Shown here in pieces: positions 22,609 through 35,248 of a stretch of DNA of 64,000 nucleotides (position 1 is its first letter; each line of letters opens with the position of its first letter). The position numbers and the translations under genes are program-made. The notes under the pieces are model-generated. The model was not told the DNA's origin, made no database searches, and worked only from the letters and a program-made list of their open reading frames with translations. This stretch comes from Dryococelus australis. Its lineage: Eukaryota > Arthropoda > Insecta > Phasmatodea > Phasmatidae. The DNA is taken from NCBI GenBank assembly GCA_029891345.1, contig CM057009.1, positions 207,508,709 to 207,572,708 of the forward strand, written 5' to 3'.

Positions 22609-22985
22609 CTTGGAAGGCCACCCATTCTCTGCCCTGTGCAGTGAATGGTAGAATCACGACACTAGAATACAGTCCCCTGGAAGGTGGCTTGCCAGCCTAA
22701 AGTCACCCCCACCTCACCATACATTTCATGGTGCCCAGGAGGTGAACTTCTTTGGGTCTGGTGAGACCAGTGACCATGGGGAACTCCTTATCAATATTGG
22801 AAGGCCACCCATTCCTTGCACCCAGGTGGGAGGAATGGTACAGCCAAGACACTAGGTACGCTCCTGGTGGGATCGGCTTTTCGGCTAGGGTGAACTACTC
22901 TCACTGCACACCTCGTGGTGCCGAGGGATTACACTATGGTGCAGGACAGACCAACCCCATTGGGACAACACTGTGCAGTTCCTGC
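22609..22985 (+). repeat. Two diverged tandem units of about 188 bp
   Basis: CTTGGAAGGCCACCCATTC at 22609 recurs as ATTGGAAGGCCACCCATTC at 22797. Similar following sequence includes GAATGGTA, GACACTAG, ACTTCATGGTGCC/CTCGTGGTGCC and GACCAGTGACC/GACCAACCCC landmarks. Both lie in the proposed LTR or 3' region of Gypsy-1. Confidence 0.6.
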
Positions 22986-23094
22986 GACAAATGCTTTGCA
23001 GCTCGAGTCTTACACACCTCCGGTGGGGAAGTCAAGAGTAAGGTGTGGTGTGGTGTTGGCGGTAGCAGTTGGCACCTACACTGAACTGTAACAC

Positions 23095-23749
23095 GTTGAA
23101 TGTCTACCTTCTGCAGGCCCGATATTAGGATAGAGCTAGATACCTTACACCCGAGGGGGGGGGGGGGTGGTTCAGAAAAAGGTTAAGAAGGCGAGAGGGC
23201 TATCTCTAAGAATCCACAAGGGATTAGCATCCTTCCCAGCAGGTTTGGGCTACTGAGTCCATGCAAACAGGCTGCTTTGCTGTGACGACTCACTGTTTCA
23301 GTATCAACTGTCACACCTTCCACTTTCTTCGAGCCGCCCACCTTTGTTGCGGAAGGATAACATCCAGTAGTGCAGGAGATCCTGTTCGGTGAAGGGTTCC
23401 CCTATGCTCCGACTGTACCTAATATCTCCACGCCAATAACAAACCCTAGCGCCACACTCGTACACCCCACTCTCCAGTCACGTGCCACCAGGACCGAGGG
23501 AACCACACTAGTACAGCCACCCGCAGGAGAGACATGCCATCCCACTAGCATTAACTCCGTCGCACCACCTAAGCCTGCACCAAAACTGTCAGAGCCAGAC
23601 TTTGTGCCAAGCCGGCGGCCTACTAGTCCAGTACTGTACTCCAGTCGGGCACCAGTGCCTAGACACGAATAATCACCCAGAGACGCAAATCGCCTAGCTC
23701 AAACAAGTTACCTAGAGACACAGGCAGCCAATCATACAGGACTGTCGCA
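23095..23749 (+). repeat. Gypsy-1 3' LTR (region matching the 5' copy)
   Basis: This is collinear with 14226-14807, including CTGCAGGCCCGATATTAGG, GGTTTGGGCTACTGAGTCC and CAGGAGATCCTGTTCGG landmarks. A 13-G run (23155-23167) replaces GTAGGGGT of the other copy. About 70 bases missing from the 5' copy are present here. It ends at CAGGACTGTCGCA. No target duplication is recognisable. Confidence 0.65.
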
Positions 23750-24371
23750 GGTCACGTTAAAACCTTAAGTAAGATACAACCATACCTTCGTACTTATCAC
23801 TATCTAGGAAATGCACAGTTGCATGTTTAGCTTCTTGATGCTCCTTGGTGGTGAATTTCTTTCATTAACACACTTCATTGATTGAATTACTTTTTACTTT
23901 TTCAATCATAAGAGTGCTTAAAGTTACTGTTAGAAGAGATGCTCTAAATTCCATTTGATTGCAGCGGACACTGCTGAAAATTCTCCGTGCTGAAGAACTG
24001 CTAGTTTGACATTTTAACCTCTTTTATTTTTGTAGTTGCCAGGTTAAATTTGTTGGGAATCTGTTTATTTTATTTTGAGGGAAAAAAGGAAACAGTGGCA
24101 GGTTGGGGGCTTTAGTTTAACGTCTTTCATGACACGGCATTGTTTTGATGTTCTTACGAGTGTGTGGCATTTTGAGTTGCATATTATTTTGATGGAACAG
24201 AGGAAAATTTTGCTAGTATGGAAATTACATTTAAGTAATTGTAACTTCGAAAACTTTAACTTTAATGAAAAAAAAAAAAGTGATACATATGTGGCTGTTC
24301 GTAATCTTACAGATCCAGCAATACACACACACACAGAGACCCAAATTAATCTCACACTCGTTGAAGTTATG
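23750..24371. other. Unassigned AT-rich spacer
   Basis: No recognisable gene lies between Gypsy-1 and LTR-X copy C. It has a 12-A run (24270-24281) and an AC repeat (24325-24338). Open frames on both strands overlap each other and show no family resemblance. Confidence 0.5.
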
Positions 24372-27000
24372 ATATTGTGACAAACAAGGAAAATTGGAAA
24401 GAGAATAAGGATGGATACAGGGGGGGGGGGGAATAAGAAGAAGGAAATGGATGGGGAGCTTTCAGTTTATAACAGTATATCACTTTCAAATACACTAAAC
24501 AACTGAAAACTCTACGACTCGTAAGGGAGGGAGATGTAGGGAAAAACTCTCGATACACACTAACTAAATAAATCTGTAACTCACTATCCAGGAGCACACA
24601 TCTTAAATTGCTGAGACACACTCAACTCCAAAAAAACCAGTATACACCACAGCTCCTCTTTAGTGGCAAATTATCATCTACAAAAACATTGTAAAAATAA
24701 ACTGTCTCCATCCTACATCTCCGACCTATCTTCTCAAACTTATAATAAAGATGAGGGGTCATCCACCACAAGGCTCTTGTTCATAAGGTGGCCTTGAAAC
24801 CTAAAAATTCCAACAATGATCATCAAAATTCTAATAGAACAATAAATTTTAACACTTGGCGATTTCTGCAAGAGGCAGTACGTGATTTTTAAGCAGATAG
24901 ATCACCGACAACTTAAAAAGGAGTGGAGATTCATATATAAAGATTTCACTCAAAATTAATCCAATAGTTTTCAAGAAATATTTTTAAAATTACATTTACG
25001 TGTCTCTCTTAAAATTTAGGCACTCAAAATTACGAAAACCACCAGATTCACAAGGGGGGGGGGGGGGGTGTTAATCATTTAGAAATAAAAGATAAGGTTT
25101 TCAAAAACATGACAATTTAATAAAAACAAATAAATAACATGTATAATAAAATATGAGTATCGCCAAAAACACATGTTTCTGTTATAAGACTTTACAATTT
25201 AATTAAAACCAAATCAATAAAATTTATATAAAAATAAATGAGAAACATTTTCAAAGTGTAAACAATACAAAAATAATACACTATTAAAATTTTTACTTGT
25301 ATGGAATATAAAATAATTAAGAGGAAACTATTTCATAGTTTTTTAAAAAACATAAAAGATCCATTACTACTTTTCCCCAAATCTTTTCTTAAAATAACAG
25401 ACAACTAAAAAGTCTGATTTTTATATAACCTTGGTCTATTACATCAATCAATTAAACTCACAACACAAAATCATGAATTAACTTCAATTTATTTTACTTG
25501 TTTTGCCATTTACATTCATGATACTAGAACACAAATTTAATGACTGGCTGAAGATGCCTGTTTACACAAATACAAAAAGTCTCAATACTGTTTTCCTCTC
25601 ATTTAGACAATTAAGGCCCTGAACTACAGACTCCATAAAAACTCAACTTTATGTCTGTGTCACCCAAAAAGGGATCACATACTAAAACAAAATACCTTAG
25701 CTCCTCTTCACTGAAGTTACTTTAAAATATACAGTTCTAAAACTTAATTGTTAACTCGATACAGCGTACTGGAGCCCCTACAATAAAACTGCAACTACAT
25801 ATACAAGATTACTTATTTTTTAACTGCCTACATATTAAACGGACACCTCAGGTTCGTCCAGGCCTGTCTGCTACGACTGCACTGCCTCTGCTACATCTCT
25901 GTTCTTCTTCGACTCTACTTGTGACTCCCTCTACGACTCTTTAAAAAATAGGCCTCCTTCCGCTGCTGACTTCTAACAACTAAACAATGCCTGGCCACAT
26001 CGTTCACATCACCTGGCCTTCAGCTAATCACTGCTCACCTCCAACACGTGCGGCCGTCCCACAAACACATTCTCAGCACCAGGCCACTTCCTTTGTCCCC
26101 CTGGGCTGCCTATCCTCTGTTCACTGCCTGCAGCACGTCTCCTCCTCTCTTCCCCTGCTACGGCCCACAAACACACAGCTATTGACTTGAAACGTCAACA
26201 TCAGCTAATAGCTCCAGGAACTTACAGCACACGTGCACCACAAAACAGTTCGTAATAAGTGGTGACAGCATGCTACTGTCGCAGCGGTGGAAACAAGAAG
26301 GGGAACACAGCTGCCTGATACCAAGAGTGCTGAGGCTGATTTCAGATCAACACTAACAGCAAATAATTCCTGTAGCAGCTCTGGAACCCTCTATTGTGAG
26401 AGTGACGATTCCCGAGATGACAAAGTGAACGGCTTAATAATTTTATTCCCCAAACCTTCTTAAAATAATTTGACACATCCTGCACATGATAAAATTATAA
26501 TACCTGCCCTTCCACAAAAAATTAAAATACAATGAATTATAATTGACTTCCAATAAAACAAATTAAGGACCCTGTCTAGAATATTAATAAAAATAATTTA
26601 AAAAAAAAGGCATTACAAATTAAAATCTAAACAAATCAACACTACTAAGTTAAGGGCAAAAGTACTGAACTGCATGATCAAACAAGAAGCAAAATGGCTT
26701 TCCAAAATTATAACCAAAAACCAAATTAGAATTAAAATTATAAAATCATTACCAAAACACCAAAAATAAGGACACACATCCGAACAAATAAAAAGGGCTC
26801 ACCTAACCCCAAAATGACCACAACCAAGCTATGCCTAGGATTAATAGAAAATAATCCTAACCAGAACAACATTAGTCAAAATTCCTAAAATCCATCAAAA
26901 AATACTAAAATTACCTATTGCGTGATGAGACAAAATAGACCGCTCACAAAAAAATTAATTGGATCATAGCAAAAAAATAAACGTGCAGAAATGACTTCGT
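24372..27000 (-). mobile_element. LTR-X copy C: LTR plus 1.4 kb of interior, inverted
   Basis: Read on the minus strand this matches copy A from its start (TGTTACGAAGTC, near 27000) through the LTR to about 25810, then on into interior sequence equivalent to 2873-4390. Landmarks include the revcomp of TCATCTCGGGAATCG (26410-26424), GTTCCTGGAGCTATTAG (26200s), GTAGGGGCTCCAGTA (25770s) and CTGTATCCATCCTTA (24410s). The LTR part is only 1.2 kb: the block with the TATA box and poly(C) tract is missing. It is truncated on its 3' side. It shows that LTR and interior travel together. Confidence 0.65.
25054..25068 (+). repeat. Poly(G) tract, 15 bases
   Basis: A run of 15 G lies inside LTR-X copy C. 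The equivalent position in copy A has no such tract, so it arose or expanded after the copies separated. Confidence 0.85.
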
Positions 27001-28089
27001 AACAAAATAGACAAATACAAATATTATTCACTTACTACAAATGTGTTGAAAAAGTGGCCTTTCAGGCCATGTGCATTTTAATCATTATAGTAACGGTTAG
27101 CAAATAAATAACTTACAAAAAATGCACACTTACTATTCGTAAATTTCGCAACCTCACGAACACGTATTTTTCAATGGTAACTTCACTAAAATCCCATCTA
27201 TTCATCACTAACATTAATAATTTATTTGCAGAATCATTCAGTAAAATCAACACTGCACTTGTTTCATTAAACCAACAAACGTAAAATTAAATATGTATAA
27301 TACACGACGACCACAGAGTAAATACACAATGGTGACACTGCATCACTTCTCACAACAGTGCTCGTTCTCTCTTTCCAGTGTTGTCACAACCTTTACTGCT
27401 CATGATACTGAGTTTATCGCGCTGTTTGCAAAGAATACAGAAATTGTTAACTCACATGCAAGCTTCTGGTACGAGTACGATATTTACTGTATGGCAGACA
27501 GTACATTATAATGTAAATATGTACGAACTAAAAAAAAAATACAAAAAAATTCAGACGCATTGTTAAGGCTATCAATTTACGTAATTCCTTAACTGAATGT
27601 TAAAATCAGTAATAAGTATGGAAAATCTGTAATACTTGATAGTACTTTATGTCATTCCTGGATATCGGTGGTCACCACATTTTTTCAACTTTATAACAAG
27701 TTGTGTGCCTGCCTGATGGTTTTCTATGAAACAGCTTACCTTGAGCGCATTTGACACTGTCCTGGCAGAGACATTCATAAGGATGTCTACTCATGCAGCA
27801 GTCTACATGCAACTGTGGCACGGCACTTTGGTGCCTACTTGCCACGACATCCTCATTCCACCATCCATTGAAGACAGTGATGTCACAGCCAGTGAGAATG
27901 CAGGTGTCTCGCATAAGTTAGTTCTGAATAAAGACTGTAATTTGTAAGTGATGTTTGTGCTCCATGTGACACGTTTGTGGTAGCTTTAATGAAAGTGGCA
28001 GATTAAAAAAAGAAGAAACTATACGTTTTTCTGCAATTGCACAGTGGGGCATTGCACAATTTCATGACACCTTGTTAAATCAAATAGGG
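27001..28089. other. Unassigned AT-rich stretch
   Basis: Only short open frames occur (up to 73 codons at 27726-27947), with no family resemblance. The end of the stretch may include decayed 5' sequence of the Gypsy fragment that follows. Confidence 0.5.
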
Positions 28090-29640
28090 TCAAATAATGG
28101 TGTCGCCTAGTTCTATTTTAGTTGGTTAGAAAGGATTCAAAAGTCTGGTGAAACCATGCACGAATCTGCATTAAAAATAATGTATTATGTAAAGGTATTA
28201 GGTTTGCAGTGTGAGGAAGAAGCTTTCGTGGAAGTAGTGGTTTTTTATATTTGCTACCCGAATACAATTGATTTTAAACATTTGTACAAAAACTGGTCAC
28301 CTTGTCAGATTTGTTATGTTTAATCATGCAAATTAAGTTGCCAACAGGCACAGATTGTCATTATTTACTTACACATAAAGCATAGTGCACAATTTGTTCA
28401 AGTTTTGGACGTGCCACAGATAAATTTTTTCACAAGTGTAAGTTGAGGAAATGGAATAGAGATAATAGGGGATTAATTACGGTTGAAGGTAGGAGAATAA
28501 AATGCATAAGGATGGAAAAGTGTAGAAGTAAGATGGGAATGGCAAATTTAAGCAAAAGGAAAATATTTCTGACAGGGAAAGGCAACAGTGAAGTGTATAT
28601 GTCAGAACAGAGTATCTATGCGAGAGCACACAAAAAGAAATTGGTTTTGGTGGTCAAGGACCCATTAAGAACTATTGCCCGCTATAGAAAAAAAACCAGT
28701 TAGCATAAGAATCGTAAGCATGTTTGATACAGATTGAACCAAGGTTTGATGTTTGCATGATAAGGAAATTAAATTGAGTACATTAAGTGATTCAGGTGTG
28801 TGTTTCCTTTATGAGACAAGAATATATAAATATTATACTAACAACTGGGTTTTCTTGCAATATAACTATTGATTTTTTGGCAAAAAAAACAAAATGGATG
28901 ATAGATGTTGCTAATAAGTAGTAGCATTTTTGGATTTCTCTCCACATACTCAGGGAATATTGCACACAAAAACCTTATTTTTGTCAGAAAATAAAGGTTC
29001 TTATTCTGACACTAATGTTAAGGGCAACACTCATGAAATAACAGAGGAATTTTCCGCTGTAGTGACATTAAATTTAGAGCACTGTAAAAATTTTCCAGCA
29101 ATGTTTAAATTAAAAGATAAAGAACCTGTAGCAGCTGTTCTATACCGAAGACCACCTCCTAGAATGTGAACTTTCAAATGTAATATGAGTGAGATAAAAG
29201 AACAAGTTGAGTTGAGAGAATTGGGCTTAACAAGGCCTTGGGAGACGATGAGGGTGAAAATGAGGCGAGAATAGAGCAGCGTCGCAATGCAAGGGCGGAA
29301 AAAACCCACCAACCAGCAGCATTGTCTGGCATTATTCCACTTGCCAAAATCCGTGAGTCACCTGGCCAGGGATTGAACCCAGTTTGCCCTGGTGGGAGGC
29401 AAGCAGGCTAACTGCTCAGCCACCGCGGCCCCATGAAAGAAAAAGGCATTGTAGAAGAGTCTGTCAGTGCATTGCCAGTCCATCATTTTCATAACAAACA
29501 AACAACCAGATGATTTTCGTGTTATATGTAATTATCACTAGATAAATAAGATGATCTATCACACTTGTATCCGAAACCCATGAATGATGTATTTTAACAT
29601 CTGAGTCAGACCATGTACACTTATTTGCAAACAAAATTGA
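28090..29640 (+). pseudogene. Gypsy fragment: Gag trace and RT N-terminus
   Basis: Near 28130-28270 one frame reads WLERIQKSGETMHESALKI, then EEEAFVEVVV, which resembles a Gag capsid C-terminal half. From 29060, HCKNFPAMFKLKDKEPVAAV, LYRRPPPRM and MSEIKEQV form the linker that precedes Gypsy RT. After a SINE insertion it resumes as MKEKGIVEESVSALPVHHF and DFRVICNYH, the start of RT. The rest of RT is lost. It differs in sequence from Gypsy-1/2 and is too short to assign to a clade. Confidence 0.6.
29229..29432 (-). mobile_element. tRNA-derived SINE inside Gypsy RT linker
   Basis: On the minus strand the head reads GGGGCCGCGGTGGCTGAGCA then GTTAGCC, an A box. GGTTCAATCCC lies 35 bases on, a near-perfect B box. 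A CCTGGCCAGGT arm follows, so the 5' 75 bases have tRNA form. It interrupts the reading EQV...MKEKGIVEES. The flanks AGAGAATTGGGC and AAAGAAAAAGGC could be an eroded target duplication. The 3' tail is unclear, so the left boundary is approximate. SINEs of this form are transcribed by RNA polymerase III and moved by a partner LINE. Confidence 0.75.
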
Positions 29641-29849
29641 TCACAATAAACTAATTACGCAAGTACAACAAAGGTTGCCACACAGTATAGTCATAGGCTA
29701 ACATGTGTCATTTGTTTTAAATGTGATTTGCTTGTACAGATGAGCCTCTAGGGGGCATACATGTTCCACCATCATTCATTGCTGCAAGAGACAGAAATAG
29801 CAATATGAACCACAGAGTAAAGTTGAGTGAACATGCAACATGCCCTGAC

Positions 29850-30830
29850 AGCACATTCAACAAGATTTTTTCCAGCTGGATGAGTTTGAGAGAGGCTGCA
29901 TTGCCAGCCTCTGAGTAGCAGGTTGGAAATTTTGGCGCATTGCTAGTCACTTTAACCATTCTGCCTACACTGTGAGTCTGTGTTGGACACAGTGGGAACA
30001 GGAGGGTACACACACCCATCGAGAAGGCTCAGGTCGATCCCAGCAGACCACCAATATTGAGAATCGTTACATCATGTGAAAGGCTGTAAGCACTCCACAG
30101 GCATCACTGTGCACCATCCAGGGACATGTCATGGCAGATGGGGAAATGCCTGTGTCTACCAGTTCCATATCCCGGCAGTTAGCACAGTGGTATCGGTTTG
30201 CTGCAACCCTTACGATGTCTACCATTATGAACCAAGCATCGCAGAGCACGCGTGACCTGCCGAGAATGGGCAACATGGTAGCTTGTGGAATGGAATGAGT
30301 GGTGTTCAGCTATAAATCACAGTTCCATCTGGATACAGAGGACAGACAAATACGAGTCTGGAGATGTCCAGTCCAGTACTGTGACACACGCTTCATTGTA
30401 GAGTGGCACACTGCCCCAACTAGGGGTGTCCAAAGTACAGTGACATTTTCTACGATTTCTGCACCCTATTGGTGGTAACTGAAGGAACCCTGACAGTGCG
30501 ATGATACATATAGGAAATTCTGTGACCATGTGCACTCCCCTTCCTGGTGCAGCTTCACAACCCCATGTCAGCAGGATACTGCCTGACCTCATACACCATC
30601 TCTGCCTGCTTCAACATGCTTCCTTGGCCAGCAAGGTCTCCAGACCTCTCCCCATCATCAAGAGCGTTTGGGAACATTCTGGACAGAAAATTAAGCCAGT
30701 GGCAACTATAGCGGATTTGGAAGGTCAGTTACACCAGCTGTGGCAGGATCTTCCTCAGGAGAACATTCAAATGTCTGTATGCCTCCATGCCTGACTGTAT
30801 CATCACCTGTCTCAATGTTAAGGTTGGTCC
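29850..30830 (+). pseudogene. Tc1-like transposase relic
   Basis: The paired-type DNA-binding part is visible as LDEFERGCIAS, VAGWKFWRIASHFNHSA and WTQWEQEGTHTHREGSGR (29878-30035). TIQGHVMADGEMPVSTSSIS follows. Near 30310 come SQFHLDTEDRQIRVWR (first catalytic aspartate region) and FIVEWHTAP. LPWPARSPDLSP near 30625, with ILDRKLS, marks the third catalytic block. LHQLWQDLPQENIQMSV closes the protein. Stops and frameshifts occur throughout. I could not define terminal inverted repeats. The DD34E family cuts and pastes at TA sites. Confidence 0.8.
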
Positions 30831-31123
30831 AATAACATGTTAAGTGCATCCTGCAAGTGTTGGTCCCCTGCAATACATGCTTGGTGTGGTACAATATTTT
30901 GATATTTTCTGTATACATATCCTGTGCCGGTACCCATTTACGTGCTCCCTACAATGGCACATTCAGCTTGATCAAATGTGTTTGCAAATGAGTGTATATA
31001 AAATAGACTCATCTGTATTCACATATTTTATCTACGTCTGAATAAACATATTCAAATTTACATTCATAAAGAAATGAAAAAAATCACCAGGCTTTAACCT
31101 GAGTGAGGAAAATGTGGTTTAAG

Positions 31124-31150
31124 GTATGTGTGATGGTGTATCACACATAC
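31124..31150. other. Short hairpin
   Basis: GTATGTGTGAT and ATCACACATAC form an 11-base perfect stem with a five-base loop. Nothing nearby suggests a terminator or a mobile element end. Confidence 0.5.
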
Positions 31151-32562
31151 TGTGATGTCTTCGCTGTATGCAAAAACAATTTATAAAGGAAATGACAGAC
31201 CCACTGTATGATGGATGAGAAAGTTAAAATGTGAAGATCTGTATCGTTTATGCTACTAGTACCCACTAAAATAACTATCGTCAGATGCAATTTAAAATTA
31301 CTACTATAAGATGCAATTTAAAAATCAGGCCTACATTATTAGTTTGTATTATTTATCTAATCATAAATATTAGTTTATTTGCTCACATCTCCTCCACATA
31401 AAACTTTTTACATGCAAATATTGAAGTTATATTTGTGTCACAAATAAATGAAAATAAAAGCAAAAATATTAATTACGTCATATTTTTTTAAAACTGAACA
31501 AAACTTTAAAAGCAAATAATTGTATAAATAAACCAGATAATATGTAACTGCATGGATTAAATCAACCTGCGTATTCACCGTGAAAAAAATGAGACAAAAC
31601 ATACAAAGAACCCAATGGTTTAGTCCTCGTAGATATGAACCACTCAACCACACCACTTGATGGCTTCAACTGGTTGGTGAGCCTGATTTAACAGCTTGCA
31701 TAAATGGGTATGCACCAATGATGCACCACAGAAAAAATTTCTCTCTAGTTTGAACATGGACAAAGAACCCTTGATCCTTGTTCTACTCCTGAAACAGCAG
31801 CACTGTTGTAGGCGACAATGATAACATCTTGGAATATCCAGGTTTTTAAAATCAGGGAAATAAATTTCATGTAACTTTCCCCATGCCCTTCCCCTAACCA
31901 TTTATATCTACAGTAAATTCTAGATATTCCCCAGAGTAATGACTGGCTAAGGGTTAAGGGATAACCAATATTCACAGTACACTTAGGTTATAGTTATATA
32001 AGAATTTTATTTTTGACAGCCAGTGTGTAGCAACGTCATAAATGAAATTAACATCACATACACAAAATGCTGTATCAGCTGATGCATGAAAAATTACAAC
32101 AAAATTTCATGTTTGCTCTTTTGATAACCTACATTTGCACAACAGACATTGGAGAAATATACGGACAGGAAAGATATCATACACAAAATGTCTATGTATT
32201 TTATTTCATATAGTTACAAAACAACTGTTATTAGTGTAACAAATTAAACTTTGTTCTAGAATAATGCATAGATGTTTAAACAAAATGGAACACTGTATGC
32301 AATAAATAGTTTAGTTTATTTTCTCTCTTCTTCATAGGCCGTAGCTGAAACTTGCTGCGAACGTCACCATGTGCATGCTTCATATTAATTGAAGAGGCCA
32401 TACATTTATCATAGAGTATTTTTCAAATACTTCTGCATTAATTTGATGTAATCTATTTCAAACCAGAGTTGTTTTGAATCTGCACGAGATGAAAAATTTA
32501 GTTTTAAAAGAATGAGATAGATACGCATTTGTGATGCGACAGTGAAATAATAGGGGACTGTG

Positions 32563-32576
32563 CTGCCATCTATTGG
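32563..32576 (-). promoter_or_regulatory. CTCF-like motif CCAATAGATGGCAG
   Basis: This matches CCASYAGRKGGCRS at 13 of 14 positions on the minus strand. The CCATCTATTGG string is also common in insect repeats, so it may be of repeat origin. Confidence 0.2.
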
Positions 32577-34999
32577 CCAGTTCACGCGGCTCACTTTGGA
32601 AACCACGCCTCCAAGAAATGACGTGTTTTTCATGTGCAAAATGCAATATGCGAATGAACTCTCAATTTGCAAGAAGTATATATCTATACACTACACTGTT
32701 TTTGTGGCAAAAAAATACAATTACCAAGATTTATAAGACAAATACCAATGCATGAATCATAAATATTTGGTGTGAAAATCTGAGTCTTCATCATTTTGGG
32801 TTGAGTTTATTCTGGATTTAAATATATTCATCACAGGAAAAAATAGTTTCACTGCATTTTGCCAAGATATCTGAAAAACATGATGATGGAGAGCTCCAAA
32901 ATAATATTTAGAACATGTGTGATATCTTTAAAGGATTATTCCATCCTTGTATGGGATATTCAACGCAATATAAGGGCCAGGTAGGCACGCACCTTAAGTC
33001 CTAACTAGAATTATTAATGGGTGAAAAGGCAGCAGCACATACGAGATGTAAAATACTGTTACTCTGTGGTGTAAAGGTTCTGAGGAATGAATCTAAAGTG
33101 ATTAAGAAATATGACAAACTCTAGCACATAAAATGGCACGTTATTGTATAGGCAGATTCCTCAGTGTTGTATCCACAGCAAGTTCTATGCTAAAAACTAT
33201 ATTCTGTGATGCATGCAAAACAAAATGTGGATTTAGAAGCCCTAGCTATTACATTTTGTAAAGCCATCTTCGTGAACTTTTTTTTTTTTAAATAACTGAG
33301 AAACATTCTCAATTGAATTTGGCGATCAATAAAAAATATTCCAGTGGAAGGTATTGTATAGTGAATAATAATACAATTATCACAAACATGGTTACAAGGA
33401 AAATTAAATTATATGAAATTATTTACCTGACATTGCAGAATATTTGAGTAGAAAATACTTTCTCGTTCTAGGTTATCAAATCTTACCAAACTTACCTGTC
33501 TGAGTAAAATTAATAATGGGATTATAATTAAATATTCTTGCCAGTATTTGAAGGATGGCAGATATTATGGTACAAAAGTACTACTTTAGATGCTGAAGAA
33601 TATGCCAACGGCAGTCGATGTAGATGTTTTCAAAAAGCCACCAACAGAAAAAAATAGTTCATACGTATGAAAATATTATTAGAAACAGTTTTTGAGGTAT
33701 TTTGTGGATTGTGCTGTAATCGGTGCAAAGTAGAATATCCTTGATTACATAAATTGGGAACTACTACATTTCATTCTAGAAGGAATCCACAGTACAAACT
33801 ATCACAGTGACGTGTGACAGATGATGTGACAAGAAGTGAAATGTAGTTACGCTTCCACATTTTTGCAAGGTGTAATCCATACACATAATTGCAGGTTATT
33901 TTACACACATAGTTTGGCAAACATAGTCATTAGTTAAATGATTTTTCTTAGATAAAAATAATAATTATTTTAAAACATTGTACTACGGATTCATCTACAT
34001 TTACAGTTACTCGTTTAATCTGCATTTACATTTAACCTCACATCTGTCATGTTTATTTTTGGTTATGTTACTATTATCATTGTGATCTCAAGTTTATATT
34101 TAATGTAATTGCTGTGCATTTTCCTGACCACTAACTAATGTAAATTTATTGAAAACAGTATTATTATAACTTTGTATATGGTTTAAAAAAGATATGCAAC
34201 CTCTTTGTCAAAGTGCTTGGTACAAAAATTCGAATTTTCGAGTAGGAATATTATAAATTTTTTTTTAAAATATGTCTTTTGGTTCTCCATTAAATAAGGG
34301 CAAATGTGATTAAGGCAGTCGAATATTTGCAGCATTCTGTCAAGTAATATGTAATTTATAGGACCAAAAAGCAATGCAGTTGAGATGTAACCATATAGAA
34401 TATGAAAGACAAGACCCCAATATGCTGGAAATGTAGTAGTATATTAATTATGAACCGGGAAAGGAGACTTCAGCATGACCTTCATGGCTCTAGTTGTTCT
34501 CCATTTAAGGCCGGTAAAAAGTAGGCTGCTTCTAGGTAATTTGGTTCCATTATCTTACTACGGTCCAGCACCGTACTGGTAAATTTTGATGCCGAAATTA
34601 TATTCTTTTTTTTTGTACTAGCAGTTGTCGTCCAAAGTTGAAAATTGTTAAATATTAATAATGAAACTGTGCGGTAAAGAAAAACCCAGAAGCCTACACA
34701 TTTTTGAATACTCTGAGCTATGCTTACACAATTTTGTTTTACTTCTTTAGCAAATGTATAAACAATTTCCATATTTGTGTTAGTAAAAAATTATAGCATG
34801 AACATTTAAATTATTTCCCAATTTAATTTGCCATCAATTTGTCTCCAATTTGTAATGGTACTCCAGGTCGAACAAACTATAAAAGCAATTTTCATTTTCA
34901 AGGGCAGCACCATTCCACAATGATAAATTCAATAGTAATAGATAATATTTGCATTTCCTATATTTTTAGAGTAAATGCGTCCAATTTTAATAATTAAAG

Positions 35000-35247
35000 T
35001 GTTCTCATATGTTTATCAACTTTTCTTGTATTTAGTGATTATGTTGATGGTATGATAAAAATTGGGGTTTTTCCTTTTTTTCTTAAAGGATATCACAAGC
35101 ATCATCTTAATCATGCTGTCATACACTTATAACTCTGTTTTGTTTTTATATTTGACTATTGCAGAGCAAAATTTGTCTGCCCAAGGTGGTGGCCGTATTC
35201 TTAAAAATAACGACGTGTACGACGTTCAGTTTGCCATTAGAGTAAAT
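35000..35247 (+). repeat. Gypsy-4 5' LTR
   Basis: TGTTCTCATATGTTTATC starts a segment well matched to 40294 onwards (TGTGTCACATGTTTATC). Strong agreement runs through GGTATGATAAAAATTGGGG and GGATATCACAAGCATCATC, weaker after about 35180. It ends just before TGGCGCC at 35249. Confidence 0.65.
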
Positions 35248-35248
35248 T

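Larger units (their letters stand above)
20489..23094 (+). other. Gypsy-1 3' noncoding region, possible upstream part of the 3' LTR
   Basis: No coding homology was found. It contains TGTTACGATAGGG at 21389 (an LTR-like start), a 13-G run (21755-21767) followed by AGAAGGAACA, a GA microsatellite, and a TATA-like CATAAAAGG near 22056. GGGGCCGAAGATCATATCCA near 22201 loosely resembles the Gypsy-2 LTR sequence GGGGCCTTCGATGACCTCCA downstream of its TATA. A 3' LTR beginning around 21.4-21.8 kb is therefore plausible. Confidence 0.4.
14226..23749 (+). mobile_element. Gypsy-1: decayed Ty3/Gypsy retrotransposon
   Basis: Direct repeats at 14226-14807 and 23095-23749 bracket, in order, a Lys-type primer binding site, Gag with PHD-like fingers, capsid, a CCHC knuckle, protease, RT, RNase H, integrase and a proline-rich tail. 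This is the Ty3/Gypsy gene order. Every domain has stops or frameshifts. It is the same family as Gypsy-2 (40516-51478), aligning with it from Gag to the integrase C-terminus. The 2.6 kb between the last coding trace and the 3' repeat is long for a UTR, so the 3' LTR may really begin further upstream. Confidence 0.8.
30831..34999. other. Long AT-rich stretch without recognisable genes
   Basis: About 4.2 kb with only short open frames and no family resemblance on either strand. Minor items are a small perfect hairpin (31124-31150), a weak tRNA-like head on the minus strand (31600-31665), a CTCF-like motif (32563-32576) and scattered A or T runs. It could be host intergenic or intronic DNA, or very old repeats. 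Confidence 0.55.

Noticed and set aside
30831-34999. Host gene with small exons
   Set aside because: No exon with splice sites and family resemblance could be supported on either strand.
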